Shown: positions 34,622 through 44,249, counted from the first letter of the stretch. The stretch is DNA of 64,000 nt from Jeotgalibacillus marinus (GCF_040801915.1 NZ_JBFMIA010000006.1:62001-126000); one strand, 5' to 3'. Numbers and translations: made by a program. The notes: generated by a model not told the origin, from the letters alone.

Positions 34622-35404
34622 ATGGCTTCAACGTTAGTGATAAAAGATCTTCATGTTGAAATCGAAGGCAAGGAGATATTAAAAGGTGTAAACCTTGAAC
34701 TTGATAGCGGTAAAATTCATGTCATCATGGGACCAAACGGCACAGGTAAATCAACACTTGCTTCTGCAATTATGGGTCACCCGAAATTTGATGTGACAAA
34801 AGGTGAGGTTCTTCTTAACGGAGAGAACGTACTTGAGATGGAAGTAGACGAACGTGCACTTGCTGGACTATTTCTTGCTATGCAATACCCAAGTGAAATT
34901 ACTGGCGTAACAAACGCAGATTTCTTGCGTTCAGCAATCAATGCGCGTCGTGAAAAAGGAAAAGAAATCTCATTGATGAAATTTATCAAAGAGCTTGATA
35001 AAAATATGGACTTCCTTGAAATGGATCAAAACATGGCACAGCGTTACCTGAACGAAGGTTTCTCTGGTGGAGAAAAGAAACGTAATGAAATTCTTCAACT
35101 AATGATGATTCGTCCTGAATTCGGAATTTTAGACGAGATTGATTCTGGTCTAGATATCGATGCTTTAAAAGTTGTTTCAAAAGGAATTAATCAAATGCGT
35201 AGTGAAGACTTTGGTTGCTTAATTATCACTCACTACCAACGTCTGTTGAACTACATTGAGCCAGACTTTGTTCATGTAATGATGCAAGGGCGTGTTGTCA
35301 AATCAGGTGGCCCTGAGCTTGCTGCGCGATTAGAGTCAGAGGGTTATGACTGGATTAAACAAGAACTAGGTATTGAAGACGAAACTGTAGGCCAAGAAGC
35401 GTAA
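34622..35404 (+). CDS. sufC: Fe-S cluster assembly ATPase SufC
   Basis: ABC-type ATPase of 260 residues that drives the SufBCD scaffold. Walker A is GPNGTGKSTLAS, the signature FSGGEKKRNEI, Walker B FGILDEIDSGLDIDAL, and the switch His is in LIITHYQRLL. It is the first of five suf genes in the usual Firmicutes order C-D-S-U-B. It binds the membrane-free complex through SufB and SufD. The start follows GGAGGTAG. Confidence 0.97.
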   Translation: MASTLVIKDLHVEIEGKEILKGVNLELDSGKIHVIMGPNGTGKSTLASAIMGHPKFDVTKGEVLLNGENVLEMEVDERALAGLFLAMQYPSEITGVTNADFLRSAINARREKGKEISLMKFIKELDKNMDFLEMDQNMAQRYLNEGFSGGEKKRNEILQLMMIRPEFGILDEIDSGLDIDALKVVSKGINQMRSEDFGCLIITHYQRLLNYIEPDFVHVMMQGRVVKSGGPELAARLESEGYDWIKQELGIEDETVGQEA

Positions 35405-35421
35405 CTGATAGGAGGATGAAT

Positions 35422-36729
35422 ATGACGACACAAACGAAATTGCCGGTTGATCAGCAAGCGGTACAGGCTTTTTCTAAGAAGAATGGAGAGCCGAGCTGGC
35501 TGTCGTCCCTTCGATTGGACGCACTTGCGAAAGCGGATGAACTTCCACTACCGAAGCCGGACAAAACCAAAATTGCTAAATGGAATTTTACACAGTTTGC
35601 TAAACATACAGTAGACAGCGAAGTATACAGCTCTCTAGAAGATCTTCCTGAGAGCATCAAATCACTAATTGATGTTGAAAAGCAGCAAAGCTTGTATATT
35701 CAACGCAATAATACGCCTGCTTATTTAACTATTTCAGATGAGTTAAAAGAAAAAGGTGTTATTTTCACGGATATTCTAACAGCAGCGAAGGATCATTCTG
35801 AGCTTGTTGAACAATACTTTATGAAAGATGCTGTTAAAGTTGATGAGCACAAGCTTACGGCTTTACACGCTGCTTTAGTTAACGGCGGAGCATTTTTATA
35901 TGTACCTAAAAATGTAGAAGTGACTGAACCAATTCAAGCGGTGTACGTTCACGATAACCCTGAAGCAACACTTTTCAACCACGTTTTAGTTGTGGCTGAA
36001 GATAATAGCTCAGTGACATACGTTGAATCGTATTTAGCTACAGAAGATGTGCAAGAATCGGTTGTGAATATCGTATCCGAAGTTGTAGCGAAGCAAAATG
36101 CGCGCGTCGTGTACGGTGCGGTTGATAATTTATCAGCTGGAACTACTACGTATGTAAATCGTCGTGGGGTAGCAGGTCGAGATTCACGTATTGAATGGGC
36201 ACTTGGGATGATGAACGATGGCGATACGATTGCTGAAAATATCACGAAACTTATTGGTGACAATTCGTTTGGTGATACAAAAACGGTCGTTGTTGGTCGC
36301 GGAGACCAAAAGCAAAACTTTACAACAAATATTACGCACTGGGGCAAGAACTCAGAAGGTTATATTTTAAAACATGGCGTGATGAAAGATGCTGCTTCAT
36401 CCATTTTTAACGGAATTGGAAAAATCGAACACGGTGCGACTAAGGCCAACGCGGAGCAAGAATCACGCGTATTAATGCTTAGTGAAAAAGCTCGTGGCGA
36501 TGCAAACCCAATCCTTTTAATTGATGAAGATGATGTTACTGCAGGCCACGCTGCTTCTGTTGGCCGTGTAGATCCAATGCAGCTTTTCTACTTGATGAGC
36601 CGAGGAATTTCAAAGCATGAAGCAGAACGATTAGTTATTCATGGATTCCTTGCACCGGTTGTTACAAAACTTCCGATTGAGGGTGTTAAAAGACAATTGA
36701 GTGAGGTAATTGAAAGGAAAGTTCAATAA
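35422..36729 (+). CDS. sufD: Fe-S cluster assembly scaffold subunit SufD
   Basis: Beta-helix scaffold subunit of 435 residues, paralogous to SufB. The family C-terminal block is seen as AGHAASVGRVDPMQLFYLMSRG, with the conserved His, followed by HEAERLVIHGFLAPV. The ATG at 35422 follows TAGGAGGATGAAT; an ATG two codons upstream lies within this ribosome binding site. Its last base overlaps the first base of sufS. Confidence 0.96.
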   Translation: MTTQTKLPVDQQAVQAFSKKNGEPSWLSSLRLDALAKADELPLPKPDKTKIAKWNFTQFAKHTVDSEVYSSLEDLPESIKSLIDVEKQQSLYIQRNNTPAYLTISDELKEKGVIFTDILTAAKDHSELVEQYFMKDAVKVDEHKLTALHAALVNGGAFLYVPKNVEVTEPIQAVYVHDNPEATLFNHVLVVAEDNSSVTYVESYLATEDVQESVVNIVSEVVAKQNARVVYGAVDNLSAGTTTYVNRRGVAGRDSRIEWALGMMNDGDTIAENITKLIGDNSFGDTKTVVVGRGDQKQNFTTNITHWGKNSEGYILKHGVMKDAASSIFNGIGKIEHGATKANAEQESRVLMLSEKARGDANPILLIDEDDVTAGHAASVGRVDPMQLFYLMSRGISKHEAERLVIHGFLAPVVTKLPIEGVKRQLSEVIERKVQ

Positions 36730-37958
36730 TGAATGTAAGTGAGATCCGCAGAAGGTTTCCGATCCTTGATCAAGAAGTTAATGGTCAGCCACTTGTCTAT
36801 TTGGATAGCGCAGCCACTTCACAAAAGCCGCTGTCTGTGATCCAAGCTTTAAATGAATACTATAGTGGGTACAATGCGAATGTACATCGTGGTGTTCACA
36901 CGCTAGGAACGAAAGCAACAGATGGCTATGAAGGTGCGCGCGAAAAGGTTAAAACTTTTATCAATGCTTCCTCGACTGAAGAAGTTATTTTTATGCGTGG
37001 TACAACAACAGCAATCAATACGGTTGCTCAAAGCTATGGTCATGCAAATGTGGGAGAGGGCGATGAAATCGTCATTACACACATGGAACACCATAGTAAT
37101 ATCATTCCTTGGCAACAACTAGCAAAAGTAACGGGTGCAACACTTAAATATGTGCCTCTTCAAGAAGATGGGACGTTGTCATTAGAGGATGTTCGTGAAA
37201 CGATTACATCACAAACGAAAATAGTGTCCATCATGATGGTATCCAACGTACTTGGTACGATGAATCCGATCAAAGAAATCACAAAAATTGCCCATGATCA
37301 TGGTGCGGTTATGGTGGTGGATGGTGCACAAGCGGCTCCTCATATGAAAGTGGATGTTCAAGATCTAGATTGTGATTTCTTTGCATTTTCAGGTCATAAA
37401 ATGGCTGGTCCAACTGGGATTGGTGTGTTATATGGCAAGAAGAAATGGTTGAATAACATGGAACCTGTAGAATTCGGTGGCGAAATGATCGATTTCGTTG
37501 GTTTGCACGAATCAACCTGGAAAGAGCTTCCTTGGAAGCTTGAAGGTGGCACACCGATCATTGCTGGAGCGATTGGTTTGGGCGCTGCAATCGACTTTTT
37601 AGAGGAGATTGGCCTTGATGCAATTGAAAAACATGAACACCATTTAGCAGCATATGCGCTGGAAAAAATGTCTGCGGTTGAAGGAATGACCATCTATGGT
37701 CCGAAAGATCCTAGCAAAAGAGCAGGCATTGTGACATTTAATCTCGATGATGTTCACCCTCACGATTTGGCTACTGTACTTGATGCAGAAGGAATTGCCA
37801 TTCGCGCAGGTCATCATTGTGCTCAGCCATTGATGAAATGGTTGAACGTTTCTTCAACAGCACGTGCTAGTTTTTACCTTTATAATACAGAAGAGGACAT
37901 TGATCGGTTAGTAGCGGGACTTGTGAAAACAAAGGAGTATTTTAGCGATGTCTTTTAA
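36729..37958 (+). CDS. sufS: Cysteine desulfurase SufS
   Basis: PLP enzyme of 409 residues that takes sulfur from cysteine for Fe-S clusters. The PLP lysine is in FAFSGHKMAGPTGIGVLYG, and the persulfide-bearing Cys in IRAGHHCAQPLMKW, typical of group II desulfurases. Its sulfur acceptor is SufU, encoded by the next gene, which overlaps it by 11 bases. Translation is therefore tightly coupled. Confidence 0.97.
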   Translation: MNVSEIRRRFPILDQEVNGQPLVYLDSAATSQKPLSVIQALNEYYSGYNANVHRGVHTLGTKATDGYEGAREKVKTFINASSTEEVIFMRGTTTAINTVAQSYGHANVGEGDEIVITHMEHHSNIIPWQQLAKVTGATLKYVPLQEDGTLSLEDVRETITSQTKIVSIMMVSNVLGTMNPIKEITKIAHDHGAVMVVDGAQAAPHMKVDVQDLDCDFFAFSGHKMAGPTGIGVLYGKKKWLNNMEPVEFGGEMIDFVGLHESTWKELPWKLEGGTPIIAGAIGLGAAIDFLEEIGLDAIEKHEHHLAAYALEKMSAVEGMTIYGPKDPSKRAGIVTFNLDDVHPHDLATVLDAEGIAIRAGHHCAQPLMKWLNVSSTARASFYLYNTEEDIDRLVAGLVKTKEYFSDVF

Positions 37959-38385
37959 TAACCTTGATACATTGTACCGTCAAGTCATTATGGATCATTA
38001 TAAAAACCCACGTAATAAAGGTGCAATTGAAGATGGAAGTGTGACAATCGATATGAATAATCCTACATGCGGAGATCGCATTCACTTAACATTAGATGTG
38101 CAAGATGGCATCGTTAAGCAAGCGAAATTCGATGGAGATGGGTGTTCGATTTCAATGGCTTCTGCTTCAATGATGACACAAGTGATCACGGGGCAAAAAA
38201 TAGAGACGGCTTTGAAAATGTCAGGGATCTTTTCCGATATGATGTTAGGCAAGGATTACGATGATTCAATCGACCTTGGTGACATCGAAGCATTACAAGG
38301 AGTGGCGAAATTCCCAGCACGAATTAAATGTGCAACACTTGCTTGGAAAGCGATGGAAAAAGGAATTGACTTGAATCAGGAATAG
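37948..38385 (+). CDS. sufU: Zinc-dependent sulfurtransferase SufU
   Basis: IscU-like protein of 145 residues that accepts sulfur from SufS. The zinc ligands Cys41 and Asp43 (PTCGD), Cys66 (GDGCSIS) and Cys128 (IKCATLAW) are all present, as is the SufU-specific insertion between the second and third Cys. In Firmicutes it acts as a sulfur relay, not as a scaffold. The gene overlaps the end of sufS. Confidence 0.97.
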   Translation: MSFNNLDTLYRQVIMDHYKNPRNKGAIEDGSVTIDMNNPTCGDRIHLTLDVQDGIVKQAKFDGDGCSISMASASMMTQVITGQKIETALKMSGIFSDMMLGKDYDDSIDLGDIEALQGVAKFPARIKCATLAWKAMEKGIDLNQE

Positions 38386-38425
38386 TGTTTTTGACACGTT
38401 TCTCATATTAAAAGGAGGAATCACC

Positions 38426-39823
38426 ATGGCGAAGAAAATGCCAGATGTAGGAGATTATAAATATGGTTTCCACGACAAAGACGTTTCTCTCTTTCGCTCA
38501 GAGCGTGGTCTGACACGCGAAATCGTTGAAGAAATTTCACGAATGAAAAATGAGCCAAAATGGATGCTTGATTATCGTTTGAAATCACTTGAGCATTTCT
38601 ATAAAATGCCTATGCCACAATGGGGAGGCGATATGAGTGGGTTGAATTTCGATGAAATCACTTATTACGTTAAGCCTTCTGAAAAAAGTGAACGCAGCTG
38701 GGATGAAGTACCTGAAGAAATCAAGCGTACATTTGATAAATTAGGTATTCCTGAAGCAGAACAAAAGTATTTGTCTGGTGTTTCTGCACAGTACGAATCT
38801 GAAGTTGTGTATCACAACATGAAAGAAGACCTTGAAGAAATGGGTATTGTGTTTAAAGACACTGACTCTGCTCTTCGTGAAAACGAAGAACTTTTCAAAG
38901 AACATTGGGGTACGATCATTCCATACTCTGATAACAAGTTCTCAGCGCTTAACTCGGCTGTATGGTCAGGCGGATCATTCATCTACGTTCCAAAAGGAGT
39001 TAAAGTTGATACACCACTTCAAGCATACTTCCGTATTAACTCTGAAAATATGGGACAGTTCGAGCGTACGTTGATCATTGCGGATGAAGGCTCAAGCGTT
39101 CATTACGTAGAAGGTTGTACGGCTCCTGTTTACACAACCAATTCTCTTCACAGTGCCGTTGTTGAAATCATCATCAAAAAAGATGCTTATTGCCGTTACA
39201 CAACGATTCAAAACTGGGCGAACAACGTGTTCAACCTTGTAACGAAGCGTGCTGTATGTGATGCAAATGCAACAATGGAATGGGTTGATGGTAACATCGG
39301 TTCGAAGCTTACAATGAAATATCCAGCGGTGATCCTTCGTGGAGAAGGCGCACGTGGTATGACCTTGTCGATCGCTTTAGCAGGTAAAGGGCAACATCAA
39401 GATGCAGGAGCAAAAATGCATCACTTGGCACCTAATACGTCTTCAACGATTGTTTCGAAATCTATCTCAAAGCAAGGCGGTAAAGTAACGTACCGCGGAA
39501 TCGTTCACTTCGGACGTAAAGCGCATGGCGCACGTTCAAACATCGAGTGCGATACGTTGATCATGGATAACCAATCGACTTCTGATACGATTCCTTACAA
39601 TGAGATCTTGAACGATAACATTTCTTTAGAGCACGAAGCAAAAGTTTCGAAAGTATCTGAAGAGCAATTGTTCTATCTTATGAGCCGTGGAATCTCTGAA
39701 GAAGAAGCAACGGAAATGATCGTAATGGGCTTTATCGAGCCATTCACAAAAGAACTACCAATGGAATACGCAGTTGAAATGAACCGTCTTATCAAGTTTG
39801 AGATGGAAGGTTCCATCGGATAA
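38426..39823 (+). CDS. sufB: Fe-S cluster assembly scaffold subunit SufB
   Basis: Core scaffold protein of 465 residues on which clusters are built together with SufC and SufD. Family blocks seen: YVPKGVKVDTPLQAYFRIN, HYVEGCTAP, RYTTIQNWANNVFNLVTKR, and the C-terminal SLEHEAKVSKVSEEQLFYLM with the conserved His and Glu. It is last in the operon, 40 bases after sufU with its own AAAAGGAGGA site, and is followed by a strong terminator. Confidence 0.97.
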   Translation: MAKKMPDVGDYKYGFHDKDVSLFRSERGLTREIVEEISRMKNEPKWMLDYRLKSLEHFYKMPMPQWGGDMSGLNFDEITYYVKPSEKSERSWDEVPEEIKRTFDKLGIPEAEQKYLSGVSAQYESEVVYHNMKEDLEEMGIVFKDTDSALRENEELFKEHWGTIIPYSDNKFSALNSAVWSGGSFIYVPKGVKVDTPLQAYFRINSENMGQFERTLIIADEGSSVHYVEGCTAPVYTTNSLHSAVVEIIIKKDAYCRYTTIQNWANNVFNLVTKRAVCDANATMEWVDGNIGSKLTMKYPAVILRGEGARGMTLSIALAGKGQHQDAGAKMHHLAPNTSSTIVSKSISKQGGKVTYRGIVHFGRKAHGARSNIECDTLIMDNQSTSDTIPYNEILNDNISLEHEAKVSKVSEEQLFYLMSRGISEEEATEMIVMGFIEPFTKELPMEYAVEMNRLIKFEMEGSIG

Positions 39824-39842
39824 CCAAACGTTGGTATATCAA

Positions 39843-39883
39843 GAACACCCCCTCTACCATTTTTGGTGGAGGGGGTGTTTTAT
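39843..39883 (+). terminator. Terminator of the suf operon
   Basis: AACACCCCCTCTACCA pairs with TGGTGGAGGGGGTGTT around a TTTT loop (one G-U pair), followed by TTATT. Confidence 0.92.
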
Positions 39884-39912
39884 TATCAGACATTAAAACA
39901 TCCAGACAGGTG

Positions 39913-39954
39913 AATAGCTTCCGGAGAGGTGTTGAAAGCTCTCCAGAAGCTATT
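39913..39954 (-). terminator. Hairpin downstream of the LysM glucosaminidase gene
   Basis: AATAGCTTC-C-GGAGAG pairs with CTCTCC-A-GAAGCTATT with one central mismatch. It lies just past the minus-strand stop at 39981. The T run is weak, so termination is only probable. Confidence 0.55.
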
Positions 39955-39980
39955 GTTTAACAGCAATTAACTTTAAAATC

Positions 39981-42101
39981 TTACGCTGGTATTTTTAACT
40001 CTTGTCCTACGTAAATTAAATAAGGGCTAGAGATGTTGTTCAAACGAGCTAATTCATCTACTGTCGACCCAACCTGAATCGCAATAAGTGACAATGAATC
40101 TCCTGCTACTACATTATATGTAGATGAACCTGGTTCCGAAGGAGTGCTTCCTTCTCCATTAGGAATTTTTAACTCTTGGCCTACGTAAATTAAATAAGGA
40201 CTAGAGAGGTTATTCAAACGAGCTAATTCATCGACTGTCGTTCCAGTTTGAATCGCAATAAGTGACAATGAATCTCCTGCTACTACAGTATATGTAGATG
40301 GGTTTGAATCGCCTGGTTCTGAAGGAGTGTTTCCTTCTCCATTAGGAATTTTTAACTCTTGTCCTATTTGAAGTAAATAAGGGCTAGATAGGTTATTCAA
40401 ACGAGCTAATTCGTCAACTGTCGTTCCAAATCGAACCGCAATGGCAGACAATGAATCTCCCGCTACTACCTTATAAGTAGAAGGGTTGTCTCCAGGGTTT
40501 GAATCGCCCGGTTCAGAAGGCTCCTCCCCTTGTCCATTAGGAATTTTCAACTCTTGTCCTATTTGAAGTAAATAAGGGCTAGAGAGGTTATTCAAACGAG
40601 CTAATTCATCGACAGTCGTTCCAAATCGAACCGCAATACCTGACAATGTATCTCCCGAAACTACCGTATAAGTAGAAGGATTAGAATCACCCGGTTCACC
40701 TGGATCAGTAGGCTCCTCATTATCTCCATTAGGAACTTTTAACTCTTGTCCTACATAAATTAAATAAGGGCTAGAAAGATTATTCAAGCGAGCTAATTCA
40801 TCAACGGTCGTACCAAATCGAACCGCAATGGCAGACAATGTATCTCCCGAAACTACCGTATAAGTAGAAGGATTAGAATCACCCGGTTCACCTGGATCGT
40901 CTGGGTCAGTAGGCTCCTCATTATCTCCATTAGGAACTTTTAACTCTTGTCCTACATAAATTAAATACGGGCTAGAGAGATTATTCAAACGAGCTAATTC
41001 ATCGACAGTCGTATCAAATCGTACTGCAATGCCTGATAATGTATCTCCCGCCACTACCGTATAAGTAGAAGGATTAGGATCACCTGGATCACCTGGGTCG
41101 CCTGGATCACCTGGATCAGAAGGCTCCATATCATCATATTGATGTAATCCATTTCCCTCAATTATGGAGATTAGTTTACTAGGATAATCTGGATCGGTAG
41201 CATATCCTGCATCACTCAATGCTTGCGCTGCAACTCTATAGTCTGTTTCTCCTATAACTTTAGCGTAATGAGGACGTTGTAGGAATTCACCATGATCGTT
41301 AAAAGATTCTAAGTATGATGGATAACTCCTAAACTTTTCATCCCCTACTATTATCCATTCTCCGTTTAAATATTCCCAAGTAGGATACAAAGCATACGAT
41401 CCATTATAATCACCTTTTATACCGAAAAGGTTATTATCATTGCGACTTAGTTCAGATTGTCCCCAACCTGTCTCTAATATTGCTTGGGCCATAATAATGG
41501 ATGCAAGAATATTATTGCCGTTCATAGATTCAACAGCATGGGAAGCTATCGAATTAATAAAACCCTGTGTGTCAACTTTTAACATGAAAAAATTGTCATC
41601 CATTAAGGGTCCAAGGTAGGCAAATTTAGTTGAATCTGTAATATCATATTCAATATTCGGCTCTGTTTCCGTCGAGTCTTCTTGTTGTAAATCATCCTCA
41701 CTAGATTCAGGTGTATTTTCTTCATCCTCTAGTTCTGATTCTTCCTCTGTTTCTTCTACAGGAGCTTCCACTTCTTCTTCAGTTTCTTCTACAGGAGCTT
41801 CCACTTCTTCCTCAGTTTCTTCTACAGGAGTTTCAATTTCTTCCTCAGTTTCTTCTACAGGAGCTTCAATTTCTTCTTCTGTTGCTAAAGCATTATCTTC
41901 TGAAATCAATTCGTCACCAAACTCTAGTAATTGTTGTTGATCAGTATCTAGTTCTTCAGATGAAAAAGCCCCTACTGCTGGAGAGAACATGTTGATCGTC
42001 ATAATCGATGCTGTTGAAGTAGTAACGATTGTTCTTTTAACTTTTAACTTCTTTCTCTGAGAAGATAACTGGTTCATCGTTATTTTCCTTTTTTGCCGCA
42101 T
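39981..42101 (-). CDS. Secreted glucosaminidase (GH73) with acidic repeats and six LysM domains
   Basis: Cell-wall hydrolase of 706 residues. A long basic signal region (RKKLKVKRTIVTTSTASIM, ending about PAVGA) is followed by an acidic stalk of four 11-residue repeats (EAPVEETEEEV) at about residues 75-125. A GH73 endo-beta-N-acetylglucosaminidase domain follows at about 180-330 (ILASIIMAQAILETGWGQS with the catalytic Glu, then NNLFGIKG). Gly-Asp-Pro linkers then separate six nearly identical LysM modules that bind peptidoglycan. It probably works in wall turnover or cell separation. AGGAGGAG precedes the start. The gene lies on the opposite strand to its neighbours and interrupts the syntenic block. 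A structured leader lies at 42135-42213. Confidence 0.92.
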   Translation of the reverse strand: MRQKRKITMNQLSSQRKKLKVKRTIVTTSTASIMTINMFSPAVGAFSSEELDTDQQQLLEFGDELISEDNALATEEEIEAPVEETEEEIETPVEETEEEVEAPVEETEEEVEAPVEETEEESELEDEENTPESSEDDLQQEDSTETEPNIEYDITDSTKFAYLGPLMDDNFFMLKVDTQGFINSIASHAVESMNGNNILASIIMAQAILETGWGQSELSRNDNNLFGIKGDYNGSYALYPTWEYLNGEWIIVGDEKFRSYPSYLESFNDHGEFLQRPHYAKVIGETDYRVAAQALSDAGYATDPDYPSKLISIIEGNGLHQYDDMEPSDPGDPGDPGDPGDPNPSTYTVVAGDTLSGIAVRFDTTVDELARLNNLSSPYLIYVGQELKVPNGDNEEPTDPDDPGEPGDSNPSTYTVVSGDTLSAIAVRFGTTVDELARLNNLSSPYLIYVGQELKVPNGDNEEPTDPGEPGDSNPSTYTVVSGDTLSGIAVRFGTTVDELARLNNLSSPYLLQIGQELKIPNGQGEEPSEPGDSNPGDNPSTYKVVAGDSLSAIAVRFGTTVDELARLNNLSSPYLLQIGQELKIPNGEGNTPSEPGDSNPSTYTVVAGDSLSLIAIQTGTTVDELARLNNLSSPYLIYVGQELKIPNGEGSTPSEPGSSTYNVVAGDSLSLIAIQVGSTVDELARLNNISSPYLIYVGQELKIPA
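39984..41115 (-). repeat. Six tandem LysM-coding repeats
   Basis: Six copies of a roughly 46-residue LysM module (VVAGDTLSGIAVRFGTTVDE type) separated by Pro/Gly/Ser/Asp linkers. All share TVDELARLNN, and the identity between copies suggests recent duplication or gene conversion. Confidence 0.93.
41725..41875 (-). repeat. Acidic 11-residue repeats in the glucosaminidase stalk
   Basis: About four copies of a 33-base unit encode EAPVEETEEEV-like peptides. The opposite strand appears as a Leu-rich open frame, which is only a shadow of these repeats. Confidence 0.85.
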
Positions 42102-42134
42102 TTCTTTCTCCTCCTTTTTAAATTGGTCTTTTTA

Positions 42135-42213
42135 ATGGAATTTTAAAATACCTTCTCCTCAAATTAGGTCATGAAGCCACCTCTTGAAATAGGAGAATCC
42201 CTTTAAATTCCAT
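42135..42213 (-). promoter_or_regulatory. 79-nt foldback in the leader of the LysM glucosaminidase gene
   Basis: The ends ATGGAATTTTAAA and TTTAAATTCCAT pair (one bulged base), then TTCTCCT with AGGAGAA, CAA with TTG, and AGGT with ACCT, giving one long interrupted stem with a 9-base apical loop. It lies 34-112 bases upstream of the start. No T run follows on the minus strand. It matches no riboswitch class I know. The rest of 42102-42538 holds no supported gene. Confidence 0.6.
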
Positions 42214-42403
42214 CTAAAATAGTTTTATCAAATATATAAGACTATTATGATGTGAGTATACCAATATGTAGATAGATTTCCAATACAATAATTTAAGCAA
42301 TTTTGTGGAGTTTGAAAATTGAGTCGGATATGAATTCGACTTCATCTATCAAGCCTCGATATATTCAAATATAGAAGATTTGTTTATTTTGTATTATATT
42401 TAC

Positions 42404-42421
42404 ATTATTTTCAAAAATAAT
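42404..42421. promoter_or_regulatory. Perfect AT-rich palindrome upstream of yunF
   Basis: ATTATTTT-CA-AAAATAAT, 8-bp arms with a 2-base centre, between the divergent glucosaminidase and yunF genes. It could be an operator, but the low base complexity makes chance likely. Confidence 0.3.
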
Positions 42422-42538
42422 AGGTTGTAGAGAAATTGATGGAATCATCATTTGGGAGGCGTTTTGTCTTTTTGATTGGTGATTGCTCTATCATTGCGTA
42501 TGGTACAATCATAGTTATACATAGTAGTAGGTGATAAG

Positions 42539-43384
42539 ATGATTTATATTGGGTTAACTGGATGGGGGGATCATCCTGACGTGTATCAGCGTTCATCTAG
42601 CCGAGATAAGTTAAAAGATTATGCAAGTCATTTTCCTGTGGTGGAACTTGATGCTTCTTTTTATGCGATTCAGTCTCAGCGCAATATGGAAAGATGGGTA
42701 AATGATACACCTAATTCTTTTCAATTTATTGTGAAAGCTTATCAAGGAATGACCGGTCATCAACGTGGGGATATTCCTTTTGATTCAAAAGAAGCGATGT
42801 TCCAAGCGTTTGTCCAATCCCTTCGACCGTTGATTGAAAGTGGAAAGCTTGGGATGGTGTTATTTCAATTTCCACCTTGGTTTGATTGTCAAAAAGCTCA
42901 TGTTGACTATATTCGCTTTTGTAAAGAACGGCTTGAAGACTTACCTTTATCAATCGAATTCCGTAATCAAACTTGGTATAGTGATGCATTCAGGGATCGA
43001 ACCGTATCATTTTTACAAAAAGGCGATTGGATCCACAGTGTTTGTGATGAACCGCAAGCTGGGGAAGGATCGATTCCCATTGTGCCCATTGCAACGAACA
43101 ACGACGCTACACTCGTTCGATTTCATGGTCGAAATGTTCATGGTTGGACACGCAAAGGAAACGAAGACAATTGGCGTGAGGTTCGGTATTTATATGAGTA
43201 TAATGAACAAGAACTTCTTGAATGGGTTCATATACTTAAAAAAATACAGCGTCAGTCTAAAGATGTTTATATTTTATTTAATAATAATTCTGGTGGTCAT
43301 GCTGCTCGAAATGCCAAACATCTAATGCAATTATTAAAAATTGATTACGAAGACTTAGCATCGAGACAGCTTGATTTATTTTAA
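42539..43384 (+). CDS. yunF: DUF72 protein YunF
   Basis: A 281-residue TIM-barrel protein of the DUF72 family. The start MIYIGLTGWGDHPDVY, VVELDASFYAIQS, PLSIEFRNQTWY and a C-terminal ILFNNNSGGHAARNA are family hallmarks. The function is unknown; the fold resembles sugar isomerases and endonuclease IV. It is directly followed by yunE and yunD, as in B. subtilis, and the three are probably one operon. Confidence 0.9.
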   Translation: MIYIGLTGWGDHPDVYQRSSSRDKLKDYASHFPVVELDASFYAIQSQRNMERWVNDTPNSFQFIVKAYQGMTGHQRGDIPFDSKEAMFQAFVQSLRPLIESGKLGMVLFQFPPWFDCQKAHVDYIRFCKERLEDLPLSIEFRNQTWYSDAFRDRTVSFLQKGDWIHSVCDEPQAGEGSIPIVPIATNNDATLVRFHGRNVHGWTRKGNEDNWREVRYLYEYNEQELLEWVHILKKIQRQSKDVYILFNNNSGGHAARNAKHLMQLLKIDYEDLASRQLDLF

Positions 43385-43402
43385 TTGACGGAGATGACAA
43401 CC

Positions 43403-44227
43403 ATGGAATGGATTATATTACCGCTTATTGGTTTGGTAGCGGGCGCAATTGGTTCGTTGATTGGGCTTGGTGGAGGAGTGATTGTGGTACCTGCCCTGTT
43501 GTTTTTTGGTTCAACACTTGGGATAGTTGAAGGGATCACACCTCAAACTGCTGTTGGCATCTCTCTTGTAGTGATGATTTTCACAGGTCTGTCATCGACA
43601 CTTTCTTACATGAAGACAAAAACAGTAGATATTAAGAGCGGCTTGCTCTTTTTTATTGGAAGTGGACCAGGAACGATTTTAGGTGCATGGGTAAATCAAA
43701 CTCTTACACTAGATTCGTTTCATCTTTCATTCGGTGTGTTTTTGCTCTTTTTATCATTCATTCTAATGATTAGAAATAGAATAAAGCCAATTGAGCGATT
43801 TAAAACAACTTCTTATCAACGCTATTTTACTGACCCACAAGGTGTAGATTATCAATATGGTTTCCCACCACTCATCGGTGCTACCGTTGCATTTTTAGTA
43901 GGATTTGCATCTGGATTATTGGGCATTGGTGGTGGGGCGGTGATGGTACCGCTCATGATTATTGCCTTTTTATTCCCACCTCATGTAGCAGTTGGGACAT
44001 CCATGTTCATGGTGTTTTTATCTGCGTTAACTGGCTCAGCGTCACATATCGTACTAGGTAACGTCAATTGGTTATATGTATTAGCGCTAGCGCCAGGAGC
44101 TTGGTTCGGTGCAAAATTCGGTGCTTGGCTCAATTTTCGATTGCAGTCAGATAAACTTGTTCTCGTACTAAGAGTGATTCTCGTACTAATTGCCATTCGC
44201 TCGATTATTGATGGCCTAGTAGGGTAA
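43403..44227 (+). CDS. yunE: TauE/SafE-family membrane transporter YunE
   Basis: Membrane protein of 274 residues with about eight spans in two related halves, each with a Gly-rich motif (GSLIGLGGGVIVVPAL and SGLLGIGGGAVMVPL). TauE/SafE proteins export sulfite or organosulfonates; the substrate of YunE is not known. The frame opens at 43385, but the ATG at 43403 with GACGGAG upstream gives the usual N-terminus. It lies between yunF and yunD. Confidence 0.88.
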   Translation: MEWIILPLIGLVAGAIGSLIGLGGGVIVVPALLFFGSTLGIVEGITPQTAVGISLVVMIFTGLSSTLSYMKTKTVDIKSGLLFFIGSGPGTILGAWVNQTLTLDSFHLSFGVFLLFLSFILMIRNRIKPIERFKTTSYQRYFTDPQGVDYQYGFPPLIGATVAFLVGFASGLLGIGGGAVMVPLMIIAFLFPPHVAVGTSMFMVFLSALTGSASHIVLGNVNWLYVLALAPGAWFGAKFGAWLNFRLQSDKLVLVLRVILVLIAIRSIIDGLVG

Positions 44228-44249
44228 CAGAAAGGTGGAGTTACTCCCT

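Noticed and set aside
41711..41995. Leu/Phe-rich 94-residue plus-strand frame
   Set aside because: It is the antisense of the acidic Glu/Pro repeat of the glucosaminidase; codon bias of the repeat keeps the frame open.
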